A DNA stretch of 64,000 nucleotides from Pseudomonas migulae (GTDB lineage: Bacteria > Pseudomonadota > Gammaproteobacteria > Pseudomonadales > Pseudomonadaceae): positions 4,886,501 through 4,950,500 of the forward strand of contig NZ_JALJWR010000001.1 in NCBI RefSeq assembly GCF_024169315.1. Direction: 5' to 3'. Position 1 is the first letter of the stretch. Every line of letters starts with the position of its first letter. A program made the translations under genes and the position numbers. Below are positions 28,204 to 37,066 of this stretch, piece after piece. The notes beneath the pieces are model-generated. The model made no database searches. It was not told the origin of the DNA and was given only the letters and a program-made list of their open reading frames with translations.

Positions 28204-29780
28204 AAGAGGGCTTTCGTCAGGCGATGGCCTGGCTGCACACCTGGGCCGGGTTGACCTTCGGCTGGTTGCTGTTCGCGATTTTCCTGACTGGCACGCTGGC
28301 CTATTTCAAGGACGAGATCAGCCACTGGATGCAACCGGAAATTCCGGCCCGTTCTGTGACCTCCGAAGCCAGTCTGACCCTGGCACAGAACTACCTTCAG
28401 CAACACGCCGCCGGTGCCTCGCGCTGGCTCATCGACCTGCCCGATACTCGCGAACCCGGCCTGTCAGTACGCTGGCAGCAAACCCCGGCCAAGCGTGGCG
28501 AACGCGGCCAGTTCACGGAAAAACTCCTCGACCCGCAAACCGGCGCCGAAGTGCAGGGCCGCGAAACCATGGGCGGCGAGTTCTTCTACCGCTTCCACTT
28601 TCAGCTGCAAATGCCTTATCCGTGGGGGCGCTGGTTGTCGACCATCGCCGCCATGGTGATGTTCGTCGCCTTGATCAGCGGGATCATCACCCACAAGAAA
28701 ATCTTCAAGGACTTCTTCACCTTCCGTCCGCGCAAGGGCCAGCGCTCCTGGCTCGATGGCCACAACGCGGTGGGCGTGCTGGTGCTGCCGTTTCACCTGA
28801 TGATCACCTACAGCAGCCTGGTGATTTTCATGTCGATGGTGATGCCGGCGAGCATTCTGGCCTCCTATAACGGTGATGTGCGGGCGTTTTTCGATGAGGT
28901 GTTTCCGGCGTCCTCTGCGCCGGAGCTCACGGGCAAACCGGCAGAATTGGCGCCGCTGGCACCGCTGCTGGAAAAGGCTCGCGAGCAGTGGTCGGGTGGG
29001 CAGGTCGGGCGGCTCACCGTGAACAATCCGGGCGATGCGAACGCTTCGGTGGTGCTGGTGCGTGACGGTGCCGATCGTGTGGTCCATGACTTTGGCCGCG
29101 CGGCGACCTTCAACGGCGTCACCGGCCAGCTGCTCGGCACGACTCCGGAACAATCGCTGCCGAGGGCGATTGCCGGCAGTTTCTACGGCTTGCACATGGG
29201 CCGTTTCGCCGACCCGGTGCTGCGCTGGTTGTACTTCATTTGCGGGTTGGCCAGCACGGCGATGATCGGCACCGGGTTGGTGGTCTGGCTCGGCAAGCGT
29301 CAGCTCAAGCACGCGAAAAGCGGCGTGATGCCGTTCGAGTTGCGGCTGGTGGAAGTGCTGAACATCGCCAGCATGTCCGGGCTGATGGTCGCCGTGGCCG
29401 CGTTCTTCTGGGCCAATCGCGTATTGCCGGTGGACATGGCCGGGCGTGCGGACTGGGAAGTGAACAGCTTCTTTATCGTCTGGGGCCTGAGCGTCTTGCA
29501 TGCCATGGTCCGCCGCGGCCGTGCAGCGTGGGTCGAGCAATTGACGCTGGCGGCGCTGCTGTTTGGCGCGATGCCGGTGCTGAACGCCCTGACCACGCCC
29601 TATCACTTGGGGCTCACGTTGGCGCAGGGCGATTGGGCGATGGCCGGTTTCGATTTGGCGTGTCTGGGCAGCGGTGTGTTTTTCGCCTGGGCCGCGTGGA
29701 AAATGCAACGTTCGGCACAGGCTGAAATCGTCAACCGCCAGCGCGTCCAACCGATCAATCTTGAGCAGGAGGCGAACTGA
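28200..29780 (+). CDS. PepSY-domain iron-regulated membrane protein
   Basis: A 526-residue inner-membrane protein of the PepSY-associated TM family, linked to reductive release of iron from siderophores. Opening helix WLHTWAGLTFGWLLFAIFLTG, a central TM pair (about 145-165 and 190-215) with FRPRKGQRSWLDGHNAVGVL, and four C-terminal TM segments. Conserved histidines in the helices could bind haem. The start overlaps the previous stop; an earlier in-frame start inside DUF3649 is less likely. Confidence 0.85.
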   Translation: MKEGFRQAMAWLHTWAGLTFGWLLFAIFLTGTLAYFKDEISHWMQPEIPARSVTSEASLTLAQNYLQQHAAGASRWLIDLPDTREPGLSVRWQQTPAKRGERGQFTEKLLDPQTGAEVQGRETMGGEFFYRFHFQLQMPYPWGRWLSTIAAMVMFVALISGIITHKKIFKDFFTFRPRKGQRSWLDGHNAVGVLVLPFHLMITYSSLVIFMSMVMPASILASYNGDVRAFFDEVFPASSAPELTGKPAELAPLAPLLEKAREQWSGGQVGRLTVNNPGDANASVVLVRDGADRVVHDFGRAATFNGVTGQLLGTTPEQSLPRAIAGSFYGLHMGRFADPVLRWLYFICGLASTAMIGTGLVVWLGKRQLKHAKSGVMPFELRLVEVLNIASMSGLMVAVAAFFWANRVLPVDMAGRADWEVNSFFIVWGLSVLHAMVRRGRAAWVEQLTLAALLFGAMPVLNALTTPYHLGLTLAQGDWAMAGFDLACLGSGVFFAWAAWKMQRSAQAEIVNRQRVQPINLEQEAN

Positions 29781-30107
29781 ATGTTGCTGGCCCTGTTGCT
29801 CTCATACGGCGGTTTCACCGCGCTGTGTTTATCGATGGATCGGCATCACACCGAGCTGTTGGGTCGCAAGCCGTCGGCCCGTCGCCGTCACGGCATGAAG
29901 CTCGGTGGCTGGGTGTTGCTGGCCCTGTCGCTGTGGGCGGCGGTGTCTTCGACCGGTTGGGGTCTGGGGTTGGTGGAGTGGTTTGCGGTGCTGATGCTCA
30001 GTGCATTGCTGCTGGTGCTGTTGATGCCGTATCGCCCGCGCCTGGCATTGTCGTTGGCTGGTTTGAGCCTGCTCGCCAGTCCCGTTGCCGTTTTTGCGCT
30101 GTATTGA
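29781..30107 (+). CDS. DUF3325 membrane protein
   Basis: A 108-residue protein with three hydrophobic segments and the DUF3325 hallmark SMDRHHTELLGRKPS between the first two. AGGAGG lies upstream and the gene begins at the base after the PepSY stop. It is the third gene of the iron-linked membrane module; function unknown. Confidence 0.8.
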   Translation: MLLALLLSYGGFTALCLSMDRHHTELLGRKPSARRRHGMKLGGWVLLALSLWAAVSSTGWGLGLVEWFAVLMLSALLLVLLMPYRPRLALSLAGLSLLASPVAVFALY

Positions 30108-30111
30108 TCCG

Positions 30112-30675
30112 ATGATCGCCAGCCCTCCGGATTCCCACGACGAAGAACCTCGCGGAGCGCGTGCGCATTTCCTGCAGGTGTTCTTGTCCCAGCGTTCGCA
30201 AATGGAAGCGCTGGTGAATCGTCGCGTGGGGTGTCGGGCAACGGCGGCGGACCTGGTGCAGGATTTGTTTTTGCGCTTCTGGCGTCGGCCGCTGGTGCAG
30301 GTCGAAGAACTCAGCACCTACCTGTTGCGCTGCGCCGGCAACATCGCCATCGACCATTTGCGCAGCGAAGGCACGCGGGTGCGGGTCAATGAAGGCTGGC
30401 AACCGGATCAGCCCGACAGCCACGGCAGTGAACCCCAGGCCGCGCTGGAGGCGGGCAATGATTTGCGCCACGTCGAAGCCGCGTTGCGTGCGTTGCCCGA
30501 ACGCACGCGCCAGATTTTTCTGCTCAATCGCATCCACGGCCGCAAATACGCCGAGATCGCCAAGGCCATGGGGTTGTCCCAAAGTGCCGTGGAAAAACAT
30601 ATGATGCGCGCCCTCGAAGCCTGCAAGGCCAGCCTGCGGGATCCCGAACCGCGCACGCCAAGGAAAGCACCGTGA
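30112..30675 (+). CDS. ECF sigma factor, FecI/iron-uptake type
   Basis: A 187-residue extracytoplasmic-function sigma factor. Region 2 is at about 45-75 (CRATAADLVQDLFLRFWRRP) and region 4 at 130-170 (LPERTRQIFLLNRIHGRKYA and SQSAVEKHMMRAL). Such factors direct RNA polymerase to a TonB receptor promoter when released by FecR. The start chosen is MIASPPDS, 4 nt after the DUF3325 stop. Its TGA overlaps the GTG of the fecR-like gene. Confidence 0.88.
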   Translation: MIASPPDSHDEEPRGARAHFLQVFLSQRSQMEALVNRRVGCRATAADLVQDLFLRFWRRPLVQVEELSTYLLRCAGNIAIDHLRSEGTRVRVNEGWQPDQPDSHGSEPQAALEAGNDLRHVEAALRALPERTRQIFLLNRIHGRKYAEIAKAMGLSQSAVEKHMMRALEACKASLRDPEPRTPRKAP

Positions 30676-31658
30676 ATCAGCTTGACCGCGTCACCCCGAC
30701 GCCCGCTCAGGAACAGGCCGCTTTCGCCTGGCTGAGTCTGTTGCATGACCAGCCGAGCAGCGGCGACCAGGCCACGTTCAGCCATTGGCTGCAGGCCGAT
30801 CCCGCGCATGCCGAGGCCTACGCCCAGGCGCAAGTGGTGTGGGAATTGAGCGAAGGGCCGGCGCGCACGCTGGCCAATGAAGACGCCTTTGCCTTGCAGG
30901 GTTACCTCAACGCCATCAATCAATCGCGGCGCAGCAGTGTCCGGCGCTGGTCCGGTGCGCTGGCGATGGCGGCGTGCCTGTTGTTGATGGTCAGCCTCGG
31001 TGCAGGCTGGCAGCCAATGCGCTGGGTCGATGATCTTGGCGCTGATTACGTATCGGCGCCGGGGGAAATCCGTACCGTCACGCTGGCGGATCAATCGCAA
31101 GTCACCCTGGATGCCGACAGTGCCATTTCCGTGGATTTCAGTCGCGGCGAGCGCCACGTTCAGTTGCGTCGCGGCGCCGGTTTCTTCAGCGTGACGCACA
31201 CGGGCGAGCCGTTTGTGGTGGACGCGGAAAAGGGTCAGGCGCGGGTGCTGGGCACGCAGTTTGAAGTGCGCCTGCAACCCCATGGCGCGCAGGTCACGGT
31301 GTTGTCAGGGCGAGTCGGCGTGAAGGCGGACAAACACGCCGAACAGCAGATTCTGACCGCCGGTCAGCAAGTGGCTTACGGCGAAGGCGTGGCGGAAAAA
31401 TTGCAGGCCGTGGACAGCGAAGCGCAGTTGGCGTGGCGCCAGGGCTGGCTCAATTACTACAAGGCGACACTGGCCGATGTGGTGCAGGATCTGCGCCGTT
31501 ATTACCCGGGGCGGATCGTGCTGCTCAATGATGAACTGGCGGCGCGGCGGGTCAGCGGCAGTTTTCCGGGCAAGGACCCGCGGGCGGTGTTGGGATCGTT
31601 GCAGGGGGTGATGGGGTTTGAGCAGCACTCTGTGGGGCATCTGATTATTTTGCGCTGA
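30672..31658 (+). CDS. FecR-type anti-sigma/sigma regulator
   Basis: A 328-residue FecR family inner-membrane regulator. The N-terminal DUF4880-like cytoplasmic part has the AFAWLSLLHDQPSSGDQATF pattern, one membrane segment lies near 97-112, and the periplasmic FecR domain (PGEIRTVTLADQSQVTLDAD) follows. It should pass the receptor signal to the ECF factor. GTG start in a GTGA overlap with the sigma gene. Confidence 0.88.
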   Translation: MNQLDRVTPTPAQEQAAFAWLSLLHDQPSSGDQATFSHWLQADPAHAEAYAQAQVVWELSEGPARTLANEDAFALQGYLNAINQSRRSSVRRWSGALAMAACLLLMVSLGAGWQPMRWVDDLGADYVSAPGEIRTVTLADQSQVTLDADSAISVDFSRGERHVQLRRGAGFFSVTHTGEPFVVDAEKGQARVLGTQFEVRLQPHGAQVTVLSGRVGVKADKHAEQQILTAGQQVAYGEGVAEKLQAVDSEAQLAWRQGWLNYYKATLADVVQDLRRYYPGRIVLLNDELAARRVSGSFPGKDPRAVLGSLQGVMGFEQHSVGHLIILR

Positions 31659-31670
31659 GGCTACTGACCT

Positions 31671-31738
31671 CTTCGCGGGCAAGCCTCGCTCCTACAAGGA
31701 TACGCAGAACCCGTAGGAGCGAGGCTTGCCCGCGAAGG
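31671..31738. repeat. REP doublet between fecR-like and receptor genes
   Basis: Inverted CGCGGGCAAGCCTCGCTCCTAC copies separated by about 20 bp. It lies just after the fecR stop and before the receptor promoter, so it could end or stabilise the upstream transcript. Confidence 0.88.
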
Positions 31739-31828
31739 CGCCTGATCAAACACCGCATAACCCAAATAAAAATATTTTCAAAATTATGGTGAGGTAAACC
31801 CAAGCCCCATCCGTGTAGTGACTGAAAC

Positions 31829-31844
31829 TGCGAGTCATTCGCAT
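31829..31844. promoter_or_regulatory. Candidate Fur-like site before the receptor
   Basis: TGCGAGTCATTCGCAT resembles the GAGAATCATTCGCAT boxes upstream of Pseudomonas siderophore receptors. It is about 30 bp before the receptor ATG. Low-strength match. Confidence 0.35.
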
Positions 31845-31873
31845 CCGTAGCGGTTCTACACAGGTCATGAGCA

Positions 31874-34303
31874 ATGAAGTCCAGGGCAAAATCGGGTTCG
31901 GTCAAACAGTGGTTGGGTGCCTCGGCGCTGGTTATTTCGACATCGGCGTTGCTGCCATTAAGTGTGGCAGTGGCCGCTGAGGCCGGCACGACGCAGCAGC
32001 GTTCGCAGTTCAACTTTGCGATGGCCGCCAAACCGCTGCCCCAGGCCTTGAGCGACTTCAGCCGGATTACCGGCATCAGCGTGGTCTACACCGACGAAGC
32101 GCCGTACGGCATTACCGCGCCAGCGGTCAGCGGGCAGATGAGCGCCGAACAGGCGATCCAGCGTTTGCTCAGCGGTTCGGGTCTGACCTTCCGTCGCACC
32201 GATGCTCACACCCTGGCGCTGGAACCGCAACCCACCGAAGGCGCCCTGAACCTGGGCGCGACCACCATCACTTCGGTGATGGATCAAACCATGAGTTATC
32301 AGCCGCCGCCCACCAGTTCGGTGATGCGCTCGTCAGCGTTGCTTCAGGAAATCCCCCAGACCGTCAACGTGATCCCGGCCCAGGTCATTCGCGATCAGGC
32401 GCCGCGCAACCTCGACGATGCGCTGGCCAACGTCAGCGGCATCACCCAGGGCAACACGCTCGGCAGCACCCAGGATTCGGTGATGACCCGCGGTTTCGGC
32501 GACAACCGCAACGGCTCGATCATGCGCGACGGCATGCCGGTGGTGCAGGGCCGTGGCCTCAACGCCACGGTCGATCGGGTCGAAGTGCTCAAGGGCCCGG
32601 CCTCCTTGCTTTACGGCATCCAGGACCCGGGCGGCGTGGTCAACATGGTCAGCAAGAAACCTGAACTGGAGCAGTACAACGCGTTGACCCTGCGCGGTTC
32701 GACCTATGGCGACGGCAAGAACGGCAGCGGTGGCGGCCTCGACAGCACCGGCGCGCTCGGTGATTCCGGGCTGGCGTATCGCATGGTGCTGGACCACGAA
32801 GACGAAGATTACTGGCGCAACTTCGGCACCCACCGCGAGACGCTGGTGGCACCATCGCTGGCCTGGTTCGGCGAAAGCACCAAGCTGTTGTTCGCCTACG
32901 AACACCGTGAATTCCTGACCCCGTTCGACCGTGGCACGCTGATCGACCCGCGTGACAACCATCCGCTGGACATTTCCCGCGACCGGCGTCTCGACGAGCC
33001 GTTCAACAACATGGAAGGGCGCTCGGACCTGTATCACTTCGAGGCTGACCACGAGTTCAACGACAACTGGAATGCCCACTTCGGCTACAGCTGGAACCGT
33101 GAAACCTACGACGCCAGCCAGGTGCGCGTCACGGCCATCAACACCGCCAGAGGCACGCTGACCCGCAGCATGGACGGCACGCAAAACGCGATCAGCACCG
33201 ACCGCTTCACCACCGCCAGCCTCGAAGGCAAGGTCAATGCGCTGGGCATGCAACATGACCTGGTGTTCGGCGTCGATGACGAGTACCGCAAGATCTACCG
33301 CGAAGACCTGATCCGCCAGAAAAGCCTGACCACGTTCAGTTACCTCAACCCGGTCTATGGCCGTGAAGTCGCCGGCACTACCGTCAGCCCGGCCGACAGC
33401 GCGCAGACCGATATACTGCGCAGCGATTCGCTGTTCCTGCAGGACTCGATCCACCTCACCGACCAGTGGATTCTGGTGGCTGGTGGACGTTTCCAGGAGT
33501 ACGACCAGTACGCCGGCAAAGGCGTGCCGTTCAAGGCCAACACCGACAGCAACGGCCAGAAATGGGTACCGCGCGCCGGGCTGGTCTATCGCTACACCGA
33601 CGCGGTGTCGTTCTACGGCAGCTACACCGAATCGTTCAAACCCAACTCGACCATCGCGCCGTTGAGCGGCAGCAGCACGGTGCTCGACGGCAGCATTGCG
33701 CCCGAGGAAGCCAAGTCCTGGGAAGTCGGCGCCAAGCTGGATATTCCGGGCCGTGTGACGGGTAACGTCGCGCTGTTCGACATCAAGAAACGCAACGTGC
33801 TGGTGGCCAACTCCGAAGGACCGGTGACGATCTATAGCGCTGCGGGTGAAGTGCGTTCACGTGGTCTGGAAGTGGATTTGACCGGCCAGCTCAGCGACCG
33901 CTGGAGCATGATCGGCAGCTATGCCTACACCGATGCCGAAGTCACTGAGGACCCGGATTACAAAGGCAAAAAACTGCAAAACGTTGCCAAGAACACCGGC
34001 TCGCTGTCGGCGGTCTACGACTTCGGCACTATCGTGGGTGGCGATCAGTTGCGGGTCGGCGCTGGGGCGCGGTATGTCGGTGAGCGGGCGGGCAACGCGG
34101 TGAATGATTTCGACCTGCCGAGCTACACCGTGGCTGACGCATTCGCCACCTACGACACCAAGGTCGAAGGGCAGAAGGTGAAGTTTCAGCTCAATGTGAA
34201 AAACCTGTTTGACCGCACTTACTACACGTCCGCGGCGAGCCGGTTCTTTGTGTCGATGGGGGATTCGCGGCAGATATCATTGTCCAGCACATTGGAGTTC
34301 TGA
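31874..34303 (+). CDS. TonB-dependent siderophore receptor with STN domain
   Basis: An 809-residue transducing outer-membrane receptor. A signal peptide covers about 1-35, an STN signalling domain 45-115 (FNFAMAAKPLPQALSDFSRI), the plug about 140-260 (LDDALANVSGITQGNT, then DRVEVLKGPASLLYGIQDPG) and a barrel that ends LSSTLEF. Loading by ferri-siderophore should signal through STN to FecR and the ECF sigma. The siderophore cannot be told from sequence alone; a FpvA/FoxA/FiuA-like role fits. The ribosome site is weak. Confidence 0.9.
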   Translation: MKSRAKSGSVKQWLGASALVISTSALLPLSVAVAAEAGTTQQRSQFNFAMAAKPLPQALSDFSRITGISVVYTDEAPYGITAPAVSGQMSAEQAIQRLLSGSGLTFRRTDAHTLALEPQPTEGALNLGATTITSVMDQTMSYQPPPTSSVMRSSALLQEIPQTVNVIPAQVIRDQAPRNLDDALANVSGITQGNTLGSTQDSVMTRGFGDNRNGSIMRDGMPVVQGRGLNATVDRVEVLKGPASLLYGIQDPGGVVNMVSKKPELEQYNALTLRGSTYGDGKNGSGGGLDSTGALGDSGLAYRMVLDHEDEDYWRNFGTHRETLVAPSLAWFGESTKLLFAYEHREFLTPFDRGTLIDPRDNHPLDISRDRRLDEPFNNMEGRSDLYHFEADHEFNDNWNAHFGYSWNRETYDASQVRVTAINTARGTLTRSMDGTQNAISTDRFTTASLEGKVNALGMQHDLVFGVDDEYRKIYREDLIRQKSLTTFSYLNPVYGREVAGTTVSPADSAQTDILRSDSLFLQDSIHLTDQWILVAGGRFQEYDQYAGKGVPFKANTDSNGQKWVPRAGLVYRYTDAVSFYGSYTESFKPNSTIAPLSGSSTVLDGSIAPEEAKSWEVGAKLDIPGRVTGNVALFDIKKRNVLVANSEGPVTIYSAAGEVRSRGLEVDLTGQLSDRWSMIGSYAYTDAEVTEDPDYKGKKLQNVAKNTGSLSAVYDFGTIVGGDQLRVGAGARYVGERAGNAVNDFDLPSYTVADAFATYDTKVEGQKVKFQLNVKNLFDRTYYTSAASRFFVSMGDSRQISLSSTLEF

Positions 34304-34323
34304 TCAGAGACCGCGTCATCGTT

Positions 34324-34418
34324 CTTCGCGGGCAAGCCTCGCGCCCACAGGGATTTGTGTTGAACCCGATTTTTGCGATCGACACAAATCCCTGTGGGAG
34401 CGGGCTTGCTCGCGAAAG
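34324..34418. repeat. REP doublet after the receptor gene
   Basis: CTTCGCGGGCAAGCCTCGCG and its inverse GGGAGCGGGCTTGCTCGCG, with an inner CACAAATCCCTGTGG-type inverted arm, between convergent receptor and AraC genes. Confidence 0.88.
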
Positions 34419-34447
34419 CGGTATGAGGGGCACTGAATATTTCAGGA

Positions 34448-35323
34448 CTACCGCAAAAACGCCTGCCGATACTCGCCAGGCGTCCCACCGAGAACCTGCC
34501 GAAACCGATTGGTGAAATGACTCGCACTGGCAAACCCGCACGCCAGCGCAATTTCCCCTAACGGCTGCGATGTTGTCCGCAACAACTCCCGCGCCCGGCT
34601 CAGTCGCCTCGCCAACACATACTGATGCGGCGGCAAGCCAAAGCTCTCCCGGAACATCCGCGCAAAGTGATACTCCGACAGCGCACACAAACCTGCCAAC
34701 TGCCCCAAGCTGATGGCTTCGGCCAACTGACCGTCGATGAACTCGACCAATTGCCGTCGCTGATGCGCAGCTAGCCCGCCCTTGAGTCGCAAACCCTCAC
34801 GCATCCCGACCTGGCCGAGCAACACATGGCTGAGCATTTCATGGGCCAGGCTGCTGGTGAGCAGGCGTTCGCCGGGTTCATCCCAATTGAGCGTGAGCAT
34901 CTGCCGAAAGCGCCGGGCTTGTTGCGGGTCTTCCAGAAAAGTCCCTTCGCGCAACTGCAGTTCACGAGGTTCGCGGTCCAGCAGGGTGACGCAGCCAAGG
35001 GCAAATTGTTCGGGGCTGAAATACAGATGGGCAAGACGAATGTCGCCGTTGATCACCCAGCCTGACTGATGGTCGGCGGGCAGGATGCACAGCTTGTCCG
35101 GGCCGCCCTTGGTGCCGGGCTGGTCGCGGCGGAAGGTGCCGGTGCCGCCGGCGATGTAGCAGGACAAAGTATGGTGGCTCGGCGCTTCGTAGTCCTGGGC
35201 GTCGTGATGGTTGCTCCACAAGGCTGCAGCCATGCCGTCACCGAGCTCGGCGCTGTGCTCGAGGCGAGCATTGGGCGAGCGGTTGAGGGCTTGAAAGACT
35301 TGCAGGGTTTCCAGTGCGGGCAT
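34448..35323 (-). CDS. AraC family regulator
   Basis: A 291-residue AraC/XylS-type regulator. The N-terminal cupin-like part includes LSCYIAGGTGTFRRDQPG; the C-terminal 100 residues hold two helix-turn-helix motifs (ISLGQLAGLCALSEYHFARM and PLGEIALACGFASASHFTNR). It lies divergent from the EamA transporter across about 138 bp and may control it. Confidence 0.88.
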   Translation of the reverse strand: MPALETLQVFQALNRSPNARLEHSAELGDGMAAALWSNHHDAQDYEAPSHHTLSCYIAGGTGTFRRDQPGTKGGPDKLCILPADHQSGWVINGDIRLAHLYFSPEQFALGCVTLLDREPRELQLREGTFLEDPQQARRFRQMLTLNWDEPGERLLTSSLAHEMLSHVLLGQVGMREGLRLKGGLAAHQRRQLVEFIDGQLAEAISLGQLAGLCALSEYHFARMFRESFGLPPHQYVLARRLSRARELLRTTSQPLGEIALACGFASASHFTNRFRQVLGGTPGEYRQAFLR

Positions 35324-35461
35324 GATCGGTTCTCTCCAACGCCTTGCATCCTACTCCGTCGCTATTGCGCTGCCAGCCTCTTCGGCGACAAAAGCGCAAG
35401 TTTATGCAAGTGCGAAAAGGTTTGGCGCAGGACACTGGGCACCTATTGAGGAGCCTGCGCC

Positions 35462-36364
35462 ATGAACCTTTCGTTGTACTTGCTGACCGTGCTGATCTGG
35501 GGCACCACCTGGATTGCCTTGAAATGGCAATTGGGCGTGGTGGCCATTCCGGTGTCGATCGTTTATCGCTTCGGCCTCGCTGCGCTGGTGCTGTTCGTGC
35601 TGCTGTTGCTCAGCCGCAAGCTGCAAGTGATGAACCGTCGCGGGCACCTGATCTGCCTGGCACAGGGGTTGTGCCTGTTTTGCATCAATTTCATGTGCTT
35701 CCTGACTGCCAGCCAGTGGATACCCAGTGGTCTGGTGGCCGTGGTGTTTTCCACCGCTACGCTGTGGAATGCTCTGAATGCGCGGGTGTTTTTCGGCCAG
35801 AAAATCGCCCGCAACGTGCTGATGGGCGGCGCGCTCGGCCTGTTCGGGCTGGGCCTGCTGTTCTGGCCGGAACTGGCCGGCCACACCGCCAGCCCGGAAA
35901 CCTTGCTCGGCCTGGGCCTGGCGTTACTCGGAACGCTGTGTTTCTCGGCGGGCAACATGTTGTCGAGCCTGCAGCAGAAGGCCGGCCTCAAGCCGCTGAC
36001 CACCAATGCCTGGGGCATGGCCTACGGCGCGGCGATGCTGTCGGTGTGGTGCCTGGTCAAGGGCATTCCCTTCGACATGGAATGGAATGCACGTTATATC
36101 GGGTCGCTGCTGTACCTGGTCATTCCGGGTTCGGTGATCGGTTTCACTGCCTACCTGACCTTGGTCGGGCGTATGGGCCCTGAGCGTGCCGCCTATTGCA
36201 CGGTGTTGTTCCCGGTGGTGGCGCTCAATGTGTCGGCGTTTGCCGAAGGCTACCAATGGACCGCACCGGCGCTGGTCGGGCTGGTATTGGTGATGCTGGG
36301 CAACGTGCTGGTGTTTCGTAAACCCAAGGCGCCGATGGTGCAGGGGAATGGCAAACTGGCTTGA
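35462..36364 (+). CDS. EamA/DMT superfamily transporter
   Basis: A 300-residue inner-membrane drug/metabolite transporter with ten predicted membrane helices in two EamA repeats. The start LYLLTVLIWGTTWIALKWQL is characteristic. GAGGAG precedes the ATG. Likely exports amino acids or other metabolites; substrate unknown. Divergent from the AraC gene. Confidence 0.85.
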   Translation: MNLSLYLLTVLIWGTTWIALKWQLGVVAIPVSIVYRFGLAALVLFVLLLLSRKLQVMNRRGHLICLAQGLCLFCINFMCFLTASQWIPSGLVAVVFSTATLWNALNARVFFGQKIARNVLMGGALGLFGLGLLFWPELAGHTASPETLLGLGLALLGTLCFSAGNMLSSLQQKAGLKPLTTNAWGMAYGAAMLSVWCLVKGIPFDMEWNARYIGSLLYLVIPGSVIGFTAYLTLVGRMGPERAAYCTVLFPVVALNVSAFAEGYQWTAPALVGLVLVMLGNVLVFRKPKAPMVQGNGKLA

Positions 36365-36392
36365 ACACCGTCCGGGTCGAGTGCATGTCTAC

Positions 36393-36902
36393 TTAGCGCT
36401 CGATCCGCAGGGTCAGATAGATCAATAACGGTATGATGAAGTCGACAATATGTCGGGCCCAGTCTTTATAGTTCCAGTAGGGTGATTCATCCATGTTGAA
36501 CCACTCTGCGCCGATAATTTGAAAGCAGACGTAATAGATAAAAACAGCGATCATCAAACCAATAATTGCAAACTTCTTCGCTTCGTGAAATTTTTTAGTG
36601 CTGGTGTTTATGTTTTTGTAGAGGTGGTACGTGCCCACCATGCAAAAGACAGTGAAGAGCACTTCGAGCGTAATGATTAACCAGTAGATCCTGTGATGGG
36701 CCATGGGCGAGGTAACGGCGCGATAGCTGTATCTGGCGCCCTCGCGAGTCGTGTCCATGCTGAGGATGTGGGCGATGTATTCATAGTTGGTGGGGTAGTC
36801 GGTGAAGTTGCTATACAACATCAAAAGACCAAAAAAGCTTATAAACAGCATCAAGGTGGCTTTGCTGATTTTTATAGTTTGATTGATTGTCAGGTGATTC
36901 AA
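36393..36902 (-). CDS. DUF2165 small membrane protein (TTG start)
   Basis: A 169-residue protein with four hydrophobic segments, resembling DUF2165 small integral membrane proteins (SKATLMLFISFFGLLMLYSN and a C-terminal YWNYKDWARHIVDFIIPLL). The frame is open further upstream, but a TTG with GGAGA 6 nt before it fits both the family start and the ribosome site. The gene is much AT-richer than its neighbours, suggesting recent acquisition. Function unknown. Confidence 0.75.
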   Translation of the reverse strand: MNHLTINQTIKISKATLMLFISFFGLLMLYSNFTDYPTNYEYIAHILSMDTTREGARYSYRAVTSPMAHHRIYWLIITLEVLFTVFCMVGTYHLYKNINTSTKKFHEAKKFAIIGLMIAVFIYYVCFQIIGAEWFNMDESPYWNYKDWARHIVDFIIPLLIYLTLRIER

Positions 36903-37034
36903 GTCAGTTCTCCAAATCTGTTTTCCGTTTGTGTGCGGATAAGTAAGGAGAGTGTATAACCTGGTTTGTTTCTTTAGTGGCTGACTGAATTGCAAAGTGT
37001 GTAGCGGTTGTTGTGCACGTTTATGGAGGTTGAA

Positions 37035-37060
37035 GGGCAGACGTTATAAACGCCTGCCCG
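37035..37060 (-). terminator. Weak hairpin downstream of ghrB-like gene
   Basis: GGGCAGACGT and ACGCCTGCCC pair around TATAA just past the reductase stop, without a T tract. May be a weak terminator. Confidence 0.35.
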
Positions 37061-37066
37061 AATCCA

